From assembly GCA_022708025.1 (NCBI GenBank), contig JAKIZM010000002.1, positions 62,001-126,000 on the forward strand: a stretch of DNA of 64,000 bases. Reading direction: 5' to 3'. Position numbers and translations under genes: made by a program. The notes below the pieces were generated by a model, which was not told the origin of the DNA, searched no databases, and was given only the letters and a program-made list of their open reading frames with translations. Positions 1-7,975 of the stretch are shown piece after piece. This DNA is from Bacteroidota bacterium (lineage in GTDB: Bacteria > Bacteroidota > Ignavibacteria > Ignavibacteriales > Ignavibacteriaceae). Positions within the stretch are counted from its first letter, which is position 1. Each line of letters opens with the position of its first letter.

Positions 1-246
1 AAAAACACCTTCTCTTGCTCTGTCTTCGGGCGATAAATCCAAAAGATTTTTTCCGTTATATAAAATTTCTCCTTTAGTAACTTCAAATTCTTCTCTGCCT
101 GCTAATACAGATGCAAGAGTTGATTTGCCGGATCCATTCGGACCCATTATTGCGTGAATCTCTCCGGTATTAACTTTTAAGTTTATTCCTTTTAAAATTT
201 CATTTCCTTCGATTCTGGCGTGAAGATTTTTTATTTCTAACAACAT
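1..246 (-). CDS. sufC: SufC Fe-S assembly ATPase, 5' part only
   Basis: This is the N-terminal 82 codons of the ABC-type ATPase of the SUF iron-sulfur cluster scaffold (SufBCD); the rest lies beyond the left edge. The protein begins [18 protein letters not shown] and carries a Walker A motif (GPNGSGKST) near residues 36-44, followed by the SufC-like segment ending in [13 protein letters not shown]. Its start is 121 bases downstream of the sufB stop on the same strand, so the two are probably co-transcribed. The start is the ATG at 246-244. The family assignment rests on the Walker A context and on the adjacent sufB. Confidence 0.9.
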   Translation of the reverse strand, partial: MLLEIKNLHARIEGNEILKGINLKVNTGEIHAIMGPNGSGKSTLASVLAGREEFEVTKGEILYNGKNLLDLSPEDRAREGVF

Positions 247-367
247 TATAGTTTATCCTTTAATTTTTCTTTCGGGTAATTTTGTGCTTTAGAGATTTAG
301 TGACGGATAAAATTTTTAGCACAAAGCTCTAAAACCCACAAACAATTTATTAATTCAAATACTTATT

Positions 368-1816
368 TTATCCTACACTTCCTTCAAGTGATATACTTAG
401 AAGTTTCTGCGCCTCAACAGCAAACTCCATAGGAAGTTCTTTAAATACTTCTTTACAATATCCATTTACTATTAAACTGATTGCATCTTCAGTAGAAATA
501 CCTCTTTGGTTAAGATAAAATATCTGATCCTCACCAATCTTTGAGGTTGTTGCTTCGTGTTCTACCTGTGCAGTTGGATTTTTAATTTCCAGATACGGAA
601 AAGTATGTGCGCCGCATTTATCACCAAGTAAAAGAGAATCACACTGCGAAAAGTTTCTTGAGTTCTCAGCTTTTTTTGTAATCCTAACTAATCCTCGATA
701 ACTATTTTGACTTCTGCCTCCGGAAATACCTTTTGATACAATCGTGCTTTTGGTATTCTTTCCAATATGAATCATCTTTGTTCCGGTATCAGCTTGCTGC
801 ATATTATTTGTAACAGCAACTGAATAAAATTCACCAATAGAATTATCACCCTGCAATATGCAGCTTGGATATTTCCAGGTAATTGCTGAGCCTGTTTCAA
901 CCTGTGTCCAGCTAATTTTAGAATTAACACCGCGGCAGGCACCTCGTTTTGTAACAAAATTATAAATGCCGCCTTTACCATCTTTATCACCGGGATACCA
1001 GTTCTGAACGGTTGAATATTTGATCGTTGCATTATCAAGTGCAACCAGCTCAACAACTGCGGCGTGTAGTTGATTTTCATCTCTCATTGGTGCGGTGCAG
1101 CCTTCCAGATAACTTACATAAGCTCCTTCATCTGCAATAATTAATGTTCTTTCAAACTGTCCGGTATTAGCTGCATTAATTCTGAAGTAGGTTGATAACT
1201 CCATTGGGCATCTTACACCTTTTGGAACATAAGCAAATGAACCGTCGCTGAATACTGCGGAGTTTAAAGCAGCATAATAATTATCAGTTATTGGAACTAC
1301 ACTATTTAAATATTTTTGTATCAGATCAGGATGCTCTCTGATTGCTTCTGACATTGAGCAGAAAATAATTCCTAATTCATTAAGTTTTTCTTTAAATGTT
1401 GTAGCAACAGAAACAGAATCAAACACAGCATCCACTGCAACTCCGGCTAATGCTTTTTGTTCTTCTAATGATATTCCTAATTTTTTATAAGTATCAAGTA
1501 ATTCGGGATCAACTTCATCAAGACTGTTATATTTTGGCTGATTTTTGGGAGCCGAATAATAAGAGATATCCTGATAATCAACTGGCGGAAAAGTTACATT
1601 TGACCATTTTGGTTCTTCCATCGTAAGCCAGTGCCGATATGCTTTTAATCTTCTCTCAGTCATCCATTCAGGTTCACCTTTTTTTGCAGAAAGCTGACGG
1701 ATTGTGTCTTCGTTTAAGCCTTTTGGCAGACTGTCGGTTTCAATATCTGTTACAAAGCCAAATTTATACTCTTTATTTGCTAATTCTTCAATTTTTTGAG
1801 TTTCTGTGGTGCTCAT
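368..1816 (-). CDS. sufB: SufB Fe-S cluster scaffold subunit
   Basis: A 482-residue SufB, normal length for the family. It forms the cytosolic SufBC2D complex on which Fe-S clusters are built. The C-terminal core contains the [11 protein letters not shown] segment; its cysteine, C401, is the likely counterpart of the conserved cysteine involved in cluster assembly. The SKIGED stretch (Glu about 429) follows, then the conserved QRGIS region. The ATG at 1816 is preceded by GGAGA about 6 bases upstream, which supports this start. sufC lies immediately downstream on the same strand. No anomaly was seen. Confidence 0.96.
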   Translation of the reverse strand: MSTTETQKIEELANKEYKFGFVTDIETDSLPKGLNEDTIRQLSAKKGEPEWMTERRLKAYRHWLTMEEPKWSNVTFPPVDYQDISYYSAPKNQPKYNSLDEVDPELLDTYKKLGISLEEQKALAGVAVDAVFDSVSVATTFKEKLNELGIIFCSMSEAIREHPDLIQKYLNSVVPITDNYYAALNSAVFSDGSFAYVPKGVRCPMELSTYFRINAANTGQFERTLIIADEGAYVSYLEGCTAPMRDENQLHAAVVELVALDNATIKYSTVQNWYPGDKDGKGGIYNFVTKRGACRGVNSKISWTQVETGSAITWKYPSCILQGDNSIGEFYSVAVTNNMQQADTGTKMIHIGKNTKSTIVSKGISGGRSQNSYRGLVRITKKAENSRNFSQCDSLLLGDKCGAHTFPYLEIKNPTAQVEHEATTSKIGEDQIFYLNQRGISTEDAISLIVNGYCKEVFKELPMEFAVEAQKLLSISLEGSVG

Positions 1817-2035
1817 TTATTCTCCATTAGTGCAAAATATTTAATAATTGCAGAGTAAACCTATTTAATCTGTACAAAAAAGTCAAGATTGATATTTCCA
1901 GTGTGATAATGAATAAAGATCGCAAAATAATTTTCTTCAGTCAGAAGTAATGGAAAAAAAATTTTTACAAAACCACTTTATAAAATTTGTAAAATTGAAA
2001 TAGTAAACTAAGAGGTCTCTTTTTTGTGAACTTTG
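1817..2035. other. gap between sufB and the tRNA repeats
   Basis: AT-rich non-coding sequence. Apart from the candidate sufB promoter, no gene, clear terminator or RNA structure was recognised here. Confidence 0.5.
1856..1886 (-). promoter_or_regulatory. candidate sufB promoter
   Basis: Read on the minus strand, a TTGAC box is followed 20 bases later by TAGGTTTAC. This resembles the Bacteroidota -33 (TTG) and -7 (TAnnTTTG) elements, with the last G replaced by A. It lies about 40 bases upstream of the sufB ATG. This is a pattern match only. Confidence 0.35.
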
Positions 2036-2298
<263 letters not shown>

Positions 2299-2400
2299 AA
2301 ATCAATGAGTATAAAAGATGAATAATGTATAATTCTTATTACAAATGTAAATAATTTTAACGTTTTAATAAATAAAATGAAATGTAAGCTAAAAATTTAA

Positions 2401-5091
2401 TTAAGTTGAAATCTTCAAATCTTTTAGCTCTTTTACCGGCTGGTAAACTACTCCTTCAAATTCCTCAAAATGTTTTTTACCGCATTTAATCTTATAATTT
2501 TCATGAGAATATCTTTGTTTTGGATCGAGTGAGTATTTAGTCTCTGCAACAAAATAAATTTTCTTGTCGTACTTAAAAATCAACGCCCAATCAGGATTGT
2601 AGGTACCAATCGGTGTGTTTATTACAAACCAGTTTGGAAGCTTTATATAAAACTCAACCCTTTCATTTGTTTCACACTGCTCAGCAAATTTCTTTTCCAC
2701 TTCTGAATCAAAGGGTATATAATTATAAAGTGTTTTATCTTCATTCTTAACTTTGTATAAATAATCTTTATAGCCATCCAGTTCTTTTTCTGCAAACAAT
2801 TCCATTGAGTAATATTGAGTTTCACCTATCTTTTCGTACTTAATTCCTTCAACCATCAATTCATTTAATACGTCTTTTATTTGTTTTACAGTCATATCGA
2901 GAAATAGTTGAGGATTCTTTAATACATCATTTATTCTTTCTGATTCGCAAAGTATTTTTATTATAGTTGATCTTGTCAAATCAGTTCGGCTTTGTATATA
3001 ACCTGCTATATCAGGTATTTCAGTTCTGTAATCTTCAATTTTATGAACACCGAAATTTATCTGGTATCCTTCTACTCCTTCTCGAACAAGATTAACACCC
3101 GTTTTCATTGTCCGAATCAAAGGTTGAGTTACTTCGGGCATTCCCTTTATTGCTTTTGCTGCAGCTCTAATTAACTCGTTAGTTGAATAATCAACTTTGT
3201 ATTTTGTTTTATGTTTTATTTTATCCCATAATTCAAGAAATCTTGGATCAGCTTCAAATGCTTTTCTTAATTTAACCGGGACTCTTTTTCTCTTATCTCT
3301 AATTCTACCTGTAAACTCAACTCCGCAATCTTCTTCAATTTCTTGCTGCAGCTTGTTTGCAAATTCTTCATAGCTTTCGTTTGCAATAACTGTTAAACGG
3401 TTTATATTTTTATCTAAAACACGATATCCATTTTCATTTACACAAAGCCTTAGACCTCTGCCAATTTCCTGGCGTTTTTTCATTTCAGAAGTTGTTTCAT
3501 TCAAAGTACATATCTGAAAAACATTTGTATTGTCCCAGCCTTCTCTTAATGCTGAGTGACTGAAAATAAACCGAAGAGGTTCTTCAGGATTTAATAATCT
3601 TTCTTTATCTCTCATTATTAATTGATAAGTACTATCATCATCTTTTGATTCACCTGTCTTTGAATCTTTAAAATTACCTTTGTTGTCCTGAGCGAAATAT
3701 CCATTATGGACTTTTTCTTTATCATAATTTATAACGTCAGAGAATTTTGTTTTTAGCTTCTCAAATGATTCCTCAAACCACAATGCAAATTTTCCTTTAG
3801 CTGGATTACCGTTTTCATCATAACTTCTGTAATTCGCAACCCTGTCTATAAAGAAAAGTGAAAGCACTTTTATTCTTTTTTCCTTTAGCTGTTTTTCCTT
3901 AATGAAATGTTCTTCGACGGCTTTCTGTATCTGAACTTTCATTATCTCGTCTTTGAAATCACCGGTTGTTTCACCTATATGAATTATTTTTCCATTCGAT
4001 AACTCTATGAACTTTTCTTCAAAATTTGCAGCTATTACAAGCAAATCTTTGTATTGTTCTCTGTTACCTGATAATTTGTAAAGATCATAATTCCTGGCAT
4101 CAACTTTAACAGATTTTCTCTTTACTCCGCTATCAGAGTTAACATCAATTTTTACTTTGGCTGTAATTTTTGTCTTGGCAGAAGTGATATTTTCAAGTTG
4201 AATGAATGCATCATTAAAATCATTTTCTGAATAAACAGAATCAACTTCAATTTGTTTTACAAGCCCGAGATCGTAAGCTTTAACAGGATCAAGTTTGTAG
4301 ATTAGATTATAACGATATTTATGAGTAGCTGAATATCTTAAAACAAAAAGAGGATTAAGGTTTGCAATTCCTTTTTTACGGATGTCCGTTTCCATATTTT
4401 GTGGTTCGTCGAGAATTACTATAGGTTTTGTTGCCTGAATATATTCAATCGGTCTTTTCCCTTGTGTTGAATCCCGTTCCAGATTAATAATATTTGTATC
4501 CTTTGCAAATGAATCAATATTAATTATCATTATCTGGATAGCATTACTTGTAGCAAAATTTTTAAGCTGAGGCAGACGTCTGCTGTCATAAACGAAATAA
4601 TTTACAGGCACACGGTTATATAAATTTTGCAGATGTTCTTCCGTTATTTGCAAACTCTTTAGCACTCCTTCGCGGATCGCAATGCTTGGAACAACAATAA
4701 CAAATTTTGTAAAACCATACAGCTTGTTTAACTCATAAATTGTCCGAAGGTAAACGTAGGTTTTTCCTGTTCCTGTTTCCATCTCAACTGTAAAGTTAGG
4801 GAAAGTAGTTTCAACAAATTGTTCTTCACCGTTAATTTCTCTGTAAGAAAATTTTTCTAATTTGTCTGAGTATGATAACTCATTTTCCAATTGAACTTGT
4901 TGAAGATTTTTAAGAAGATCGGTTTTTGTAATTGAGATTCTGTTACCAAAACCGAGTTCAGTAAGATCCAAAGTTCCATTTCCTGACAGTTCAAATTCAC
5001 CTTTACTAAGCGGTTGTCCTTCAAAAAGTCTTGTTACAGAACTTATTGCATCTAGCTGGTATTGCTGTTTGGAGTTAAAATGTAGTTTCAT
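2401..5091 (-). CDS. res: type III restriction enzyme, Res helicase-nuclease subunit
   Basis: An 896-residue Res subunit of a type III restriction-modification system. With Mod it translocates or diffuses on DNA and cleaves near unmethylated sites. The SF2 helicase has Walker A METGTGKT at about residues 104-111 and a DEPQ box at about 228-231. A motif VI-like region (ETTSEMKKRQEIGRGLRL) lies in mid-protein. A C-terminal PD-(D/E)xK-type nuclease is visible as PDWALIF...FVAETK. The ATG at 5091 (MKLHFNSKQQ) is preferred over an in-frame TTG at 5094 and begins four bases after the darG stop. It is the last gene of the operon. A broken second copy of its 5' end lies at 6761-6817. Confidence 0.93.
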   Translation of the reverse strand: MKLHFNSKQQYQLDAISSVTRLFEGQPLSKGEFELSGNGTLDLTELGFGNRISITKTDLLKNLQQVQLENELSYSDKLEKFSYREINGEEQFVETTFPNFTVEMETGTGKTYVYLRTIYELNKLYGFTKFVIVVPSIAIREGVLKSLQITEEHLQNLYNRVPVNYFVYDSRRLPQLKNFATSNAIQIMIINIDSFAKDTNIINLERDSTQGKRPIEYIQATKPIVILDEPQNMETDIRKKGIANLNPLFVLRYSATHKYRYNLIYKLDPVKAYDLGLVKQIEVDSVYSENDFNDAFIQLENITSAKTKITAKVKIDVNSDSGVKRKSVKVDARNYDLYKLSGNREQYKDLLVIAANFEEKFIELSNGKIIHIGETTGDFKDEIMKVQIQKAVEEHFIKEKQLKEKRIKVLSLFFIDRVANYRSYDENGNPAKGKFALWFEESFEKLKTKFSDVINYDKEKVHNGYFAQDNKGNFKDSKTGESKDDDSTYQLIMRDKERLLNPEEPLRFIFSHSALREGWDNTNVFQICTLNETTSEMKKRQEIGRGLRLCVNENGYRVLDKNINRLTVIANESYEEFANKLQQEIEEDCGVEFTGRIRDKRKRVPVKLRKAFEADPRFLELWDKIKHKTKYKVDYSTNELIRAAAKAIKGMPEVTQPLIRTMKTGVNLVREGVEGYQINFGVHKIEDYRTEIPDIAGYIQSRTDLTRSTIIKILCESERINDVLKNPQLFLDMTVKQIKDVLNELMVEGIKYEKIGETQYYSMELFAEKELDGYKDYLYKVKNEDKTLYNYIPFDSEVEKKFAEQCETNERVEFYIKLPNWFVINTPIGTYNPDWALIFKYDKKIYFVAETKYSLDPKQRYSHENYKIKCGKKHFEEFEGVVYQPVKELKDLKIST

Positions 5092-5095
5092 CAAA

Positions 5096-6136
5096 CTAAT
5101 TGTAGTTGAAATATTGAGTTAGTCTCTCTCTTGCTACATCAATGTGATATGTTTTGAACATTTTCTTTTTGCGGTCAGTCCAGTTCTTAATTTCTGAAAG
5201 CGCGTCTTCGGCTGCGAGGATTGATTTTTTCTGTAGGAATATATAATCTATAGTACCTAATAATTCGAGTCCAAACGGTGTTTCAAAATCCCTTATTAAA
5301 GCTAAAACACTGTTTACTCTTTCTTTCTGTTCATCAGTCAGATTCTTTTCAAAGTAATCTTCAACCTCACTGATTTTTGAAGAATTAATTCTAAGTGGTA
5401 TTGACGGTTTTGAATCATCCAATGATTTATAAAAAATATAATCATTTCGTAATGCTTTTAACACAGGTTTCAGATTATATGCAAAGGGTCCGTAAAATCC
5501 CTTTTCAAATCTAAGTTGTAATGGTTCCCCAAGTCTTTGTAAAAAATATGTAATCTTTTGTACAACAAGAAAGTTGATTTCATAGCCCATTACAAGGTAT
5601 TTATTCATTATATACAACATCATGGCGCGGGCAGGTGTTAAGTGCGAACTGGTTTTAACTGTTGAAGGTTTTTCTTCGAACTGTTCTGATGGTTCAATTA
5701 TAATTATTTCCATATTTTCTTTGAACTCATCCATAACTTCTACAATCATTTGTTTAACACAGTGCCAGTCTAGTTTGCCGCTGCCGCTTCCAAGAGGAGG
5801 AATAGCAATTGAAGCAACTTTATGTTCTCTTAACCATTCGGCTAATGATTTCAAACCCGCTTCAATCCACTTATACTGTGATGGAAAGCGCCAATGATTT
5901 TTTGTCGGGAAGTTAATAATATACTTAGGGAAAAATTCGTTTGTCTCAGTAACAAATATTTTTCCTATATCGATATTTCCTTCTTCACAAGCTCTTTTAT
6001 AAAGCTTATAATTTTCAGGAAAGGTTTCTTTAAATGCCAGAGCAACTCCTTTACCCATTATTCCTTTTAAGTTTACGGAATTTACAAGAGCTTCTGCTTT
6101 TACACTTAAAATATTTTTCTTTTCAAAAGTGATCAT
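5096..6136 (-). CDS. darG: DarG-type macrodomain antitoxin
   Basis: A 346-residue DarG, the partner of DarT. The family removes ADP-ribose from DNA thymidines and also binds and neutralises the toxin. The N-terminal macrodomain (about 1-150) shows AEALVNSVN, GIMGKGVALAF and PPLGSGSGKLDW. K79 in FPTKNHWR is the probable counterpart of the catalytic lysine described for DarG. The C-terminal part (about 165-346) has the stretch YFLQRLGEPLQLRFEKG followed by FYGPFAYNL, as in DarG toxin-binding domains. The start abuts the darT stop with no gap, and res follows after four bases, so translation is probably coupled. Confidence 0.9.
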   Translation of the reverse strand: MITFEKKNILSVKAEALVNSVNLKGIMGKGVALAFKETFPENYKLYKRACEEGNIDIGKIFVTETNEFFPKYIINFPTKNHWRFPSQYKWIEAGLKSLAEWLREHKVASIAIPPLGSGSGKLDWHCVKQMIVEVMDEFKENMEIIIIEPSEQFEEKPSTVKTSSHLTPARAMMLYIMNKYLVMGYEINFLVVQKITYFLQRLGEPLQLRFEKGFYGPFAYNLKPVLKALRNDYIFYKSLDDSKPSIPLRINSSKISEVEDYFEKNLTDEQKERVNSVLALIRDFETPFGLELLGTIDYIFLQKKSILAAEDALSEIKNWTDRKKKMFKTYHIDVARERLTQYFNYN

Positions 6137-6754
6137 TTAATAGTACCAGGAATTTTCAATAGTTACCGGAATATTAAGATTATTTCTATGAAGTATATCC
6201 TTAATATAATCATTCGATTCTTGATTGTAAACTGCAATGCCGGTTACTGCTGCAAAAGGCATCTCATTGAACACAAGACATTCAGCTTCCTTTCTTCTTT
6301 TACGGTCTGGATCTGATTCTGTGTTATTCCAGGTTCTTGCATTTATTGTTTTCCAGTCAAGTTGGTTAAGGTATTGTACATCATTAAAGAATTGAGTATA
6401 GGCTGCAAATGAATGACCGTCAGTAAAAATAAAATGACAGTTCAGTTCTACTAATTTTTCTATTGAGCTTATTAAATAAATTATTTCACTCTGAAGTCTC
6501 TTCTCGACATCATAACCATTTTTAATGCAATACAGCATGGGAGAACGTACACCAAAATAAAATGAAATATAATCTCTCATCACTCCAAAAGGCGATATAA
6601 TTATTTGTTTTGATCCTCTTTGTCTTATTAATTCTGTTTCCCCGATGGAAATATAGTCTGGATTAGCACCAAGGTTTGGTGCGGATAGTTTATTTTCTTT
6701 AATTAATATCTGAAGGTTATCACGGTGTATAATTCTATAAATATAAACGGGCAT
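6137..6754 (-). CDS. darT: DarT-type DNA ADP-ribosyltransferase toxin
   Basis: A 205-residue DarT, which transfers ADP-ribose from NAD+ onto thymidine in single-stranded DNA; darTG modules act as toxin-antitoxin and anti-phage systems. Visible family features are the N-terminal YRIIHRDNLQ segment, arginines around 44-46, YISFYFGVRSPMLY, and the KEAECLV stretch whose Glu (E158, or E156) is the presumed catalytic residue. The C-terminus is IPVTIENSWYY. Length and order (toxin first, DarG directly after) fit the family. The key residues appear intact, so it should be active. The upstream gap is filled by a res remnant. Confidence 0.9.
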   Translation of the reverse strand: MPVYIYRIIHRDNLQILIKENKLSAPNLGANPDYISIGETELIRQRGSKQIIISPFGVMRDYISFYFGVRSPMLYCIKNGYDVEKRLQSEIIYLISSIEKLVELNCHFIFTDGHSFAAYTQFFNDVQYLNQLDWKTINARTWNNTESDPDRKRRKEAECLVFNEMPFAAVTGIAVYNQESNDYIKDILHRNNLNIPVTIENSWYY

Positions 6755-6760
6755 AACATT

Positions 6761-6817
6761 ATTTGTTCTTCATATCACTTATCTGGTTTGCTGTCTTGAG
6801 TCAAAGTGGAGTTTCAT
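6761..6817 (-). pseudogene. broken 5' end of a second res gene
   Basis: The ATG at 6817 overlaps the stop of the AlbA_2 gene (ATGA) and reads MKLHFDSRQQTR before a stop. Eight of its first ten residues match the intact Res start (MKLHFNSKQQ at 5091), with different codons. The DNA match continues past the stop if one base and then nine bases are deleted relative to res (ACCAG, then ATAAGT). A later TGAAGAACAA resembles TGAAGGACAA in res. It fills nearly the whole space between the AlbA_2 gene and darT. The most likely reading is the remnant of an older res that was once translationally coupled to the AlbA_2 gene. Confidence 0.65.
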
Positions 6818-7974
6818 ATTGTAGGTCTTTTAAGCACAAGACGAAACTGATTATTATCAATCTCATTCAAAAAATCAATGTTGGAATATTTAGAGATAGC
6901 ACGAATTACTCCCGTTCCCATACCACGATAAGGTAATAAATTATTCTTAGTTATAAATGAAGTTAAGATTGGATTACGAATATTTGAAATACCGCTTTTA
7001 ATATTCTCTACAGTTAAATTATTAGGTAAAATACCTGGGCTATTTATTTCAACTCTATTGTCAAATATAAACAGGCGGATTGGTGCACTGATAAAGTAAT
7101 CTCTATGCATTAATGCATTAGCAACCAACTCTTCAAAAACTTCCTCTGGTATCTCTAAAACACCTTGGATATTAAACGATTCTGACTTTTGAACTTTTCT
7201 TAAGTTTCGCTTAATAAATGACATTGCTAATGCGAATTGATTTTGGACTCTGCCAGAAATATCCTCACTATCACGATATTTTGTTCCAGCAATATCATTC
7301 CCATAGTAAGAAACAGCTTTGATAATAAATTGAGGTTTAAATTTTTGAGGATTTTTTGCAAACACAAGTAAGCCTGCTAAGTTCAATTCTTGATCTTTAG
7401 CAATACCTATATTTTCTAAAAACTGAATTAAAGGTATTTCTAACTTTTCAATTTCTTGTGAATATACTGCCTTACAAAATTCTTTGAATAAATTTAGATC
7501 GAGTTCATCTATTGTTGCTGAACGCACTGGGACTTCATCAGCGTGGAAAATATCAGAACTTTGAAATAATCTTCTTAATTCTTCTTTTGATGTAACCTTT
7601 CTTTTATCAGAACCACTTTTTACCCAGACAGCGCCATCATTATCTAAATATGGCTTGTCTAATCCTTCCTCAATTTTAACAACGATTATCTTATTGTTAC
7701 CAATTTGTAAATTCTCGGTTATCGGATTTATTGGATTTTTTATATTGTTCGTTGCTGTATTAGAAATAAGTAAATTGATTCTTCTAATATCATCATCTGA
7801 CAAGCCGATAATATTATTGTTTTTGTCAACACCAATTAGGATAAAACCGCCATTAGTGTTTGCGAATGCAACCATCTCGCTTGCTAAAGATGTTGCATTT
7901 GTAACATCAACTTTAAATTGATGCTTGCTATCTTCACCTCTGGAAATAATTTCTAAAATTTCAAATTCATTCAT
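6814..7974 (-). CDS. AlbA_2 (Schlafen-type) and GHKL ATPase-like protein
   Basis: A 386-residue protein with an N-terminal AlbA_2/Schlafen-like domain (about 1-120; SKHQFKVDV, ASEMVAFANTNGG, YLDNDGAVWVKSG). The C-terminal region is of the HATPase_c_4 kind (EELVANALMHRDY, FIFDNRVEINSPG, RGMGTGVIRAI). Such proteins are often annotated as RecG-like or as putative DNA-binding regulators and are common beside restriction systems; their exact role is unsettled. The ATG at 7974 is chosen over one at 7995 because GGAGAG lies just upstream and the upstream gene stops at 7976. A remnant of res overlaps its stop codon. Confidence 0.82.
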   Translation of the reverse strand: MNEFEILEIISRGEDSKHQFKVDVTNATSLASEMVAFANTNGGFILIGVDKNNNIIGLSDDDIRRINLLISNTATNNIKNPINPITENLQIGNNKIIVVKIEEGLDKPYLDNDGAVWVKSGSDKRKVTSKEELRRLFQSSDIFHADEVPVRSATIDELDLNLFKEFCKAVYSQEIEKLEIPLIQFLENIGIAKDQELNLAGLLVFAKNPQKFKPQFIIKAVSYYGNDIAGTKYRDSEDISGRVQNQFALAMSFIKRNLRKVQKSESFNIQGVLEIPEEVFEELVANALMHRDYFISAPIRLFIFDNRVEINSPGILPNNLTVENIKSGISNIRNPILTSFITKNNLLPYRGMGTGVIRAISKYSNIDFLNEIDNNQFRLVLKRPTI

Positions 7975-7975
7975 T

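Noticed and set aside
772-1080. Overlapping open frame inside sufB
   Set aside because: Shadow frame of a clear gene, no family features.
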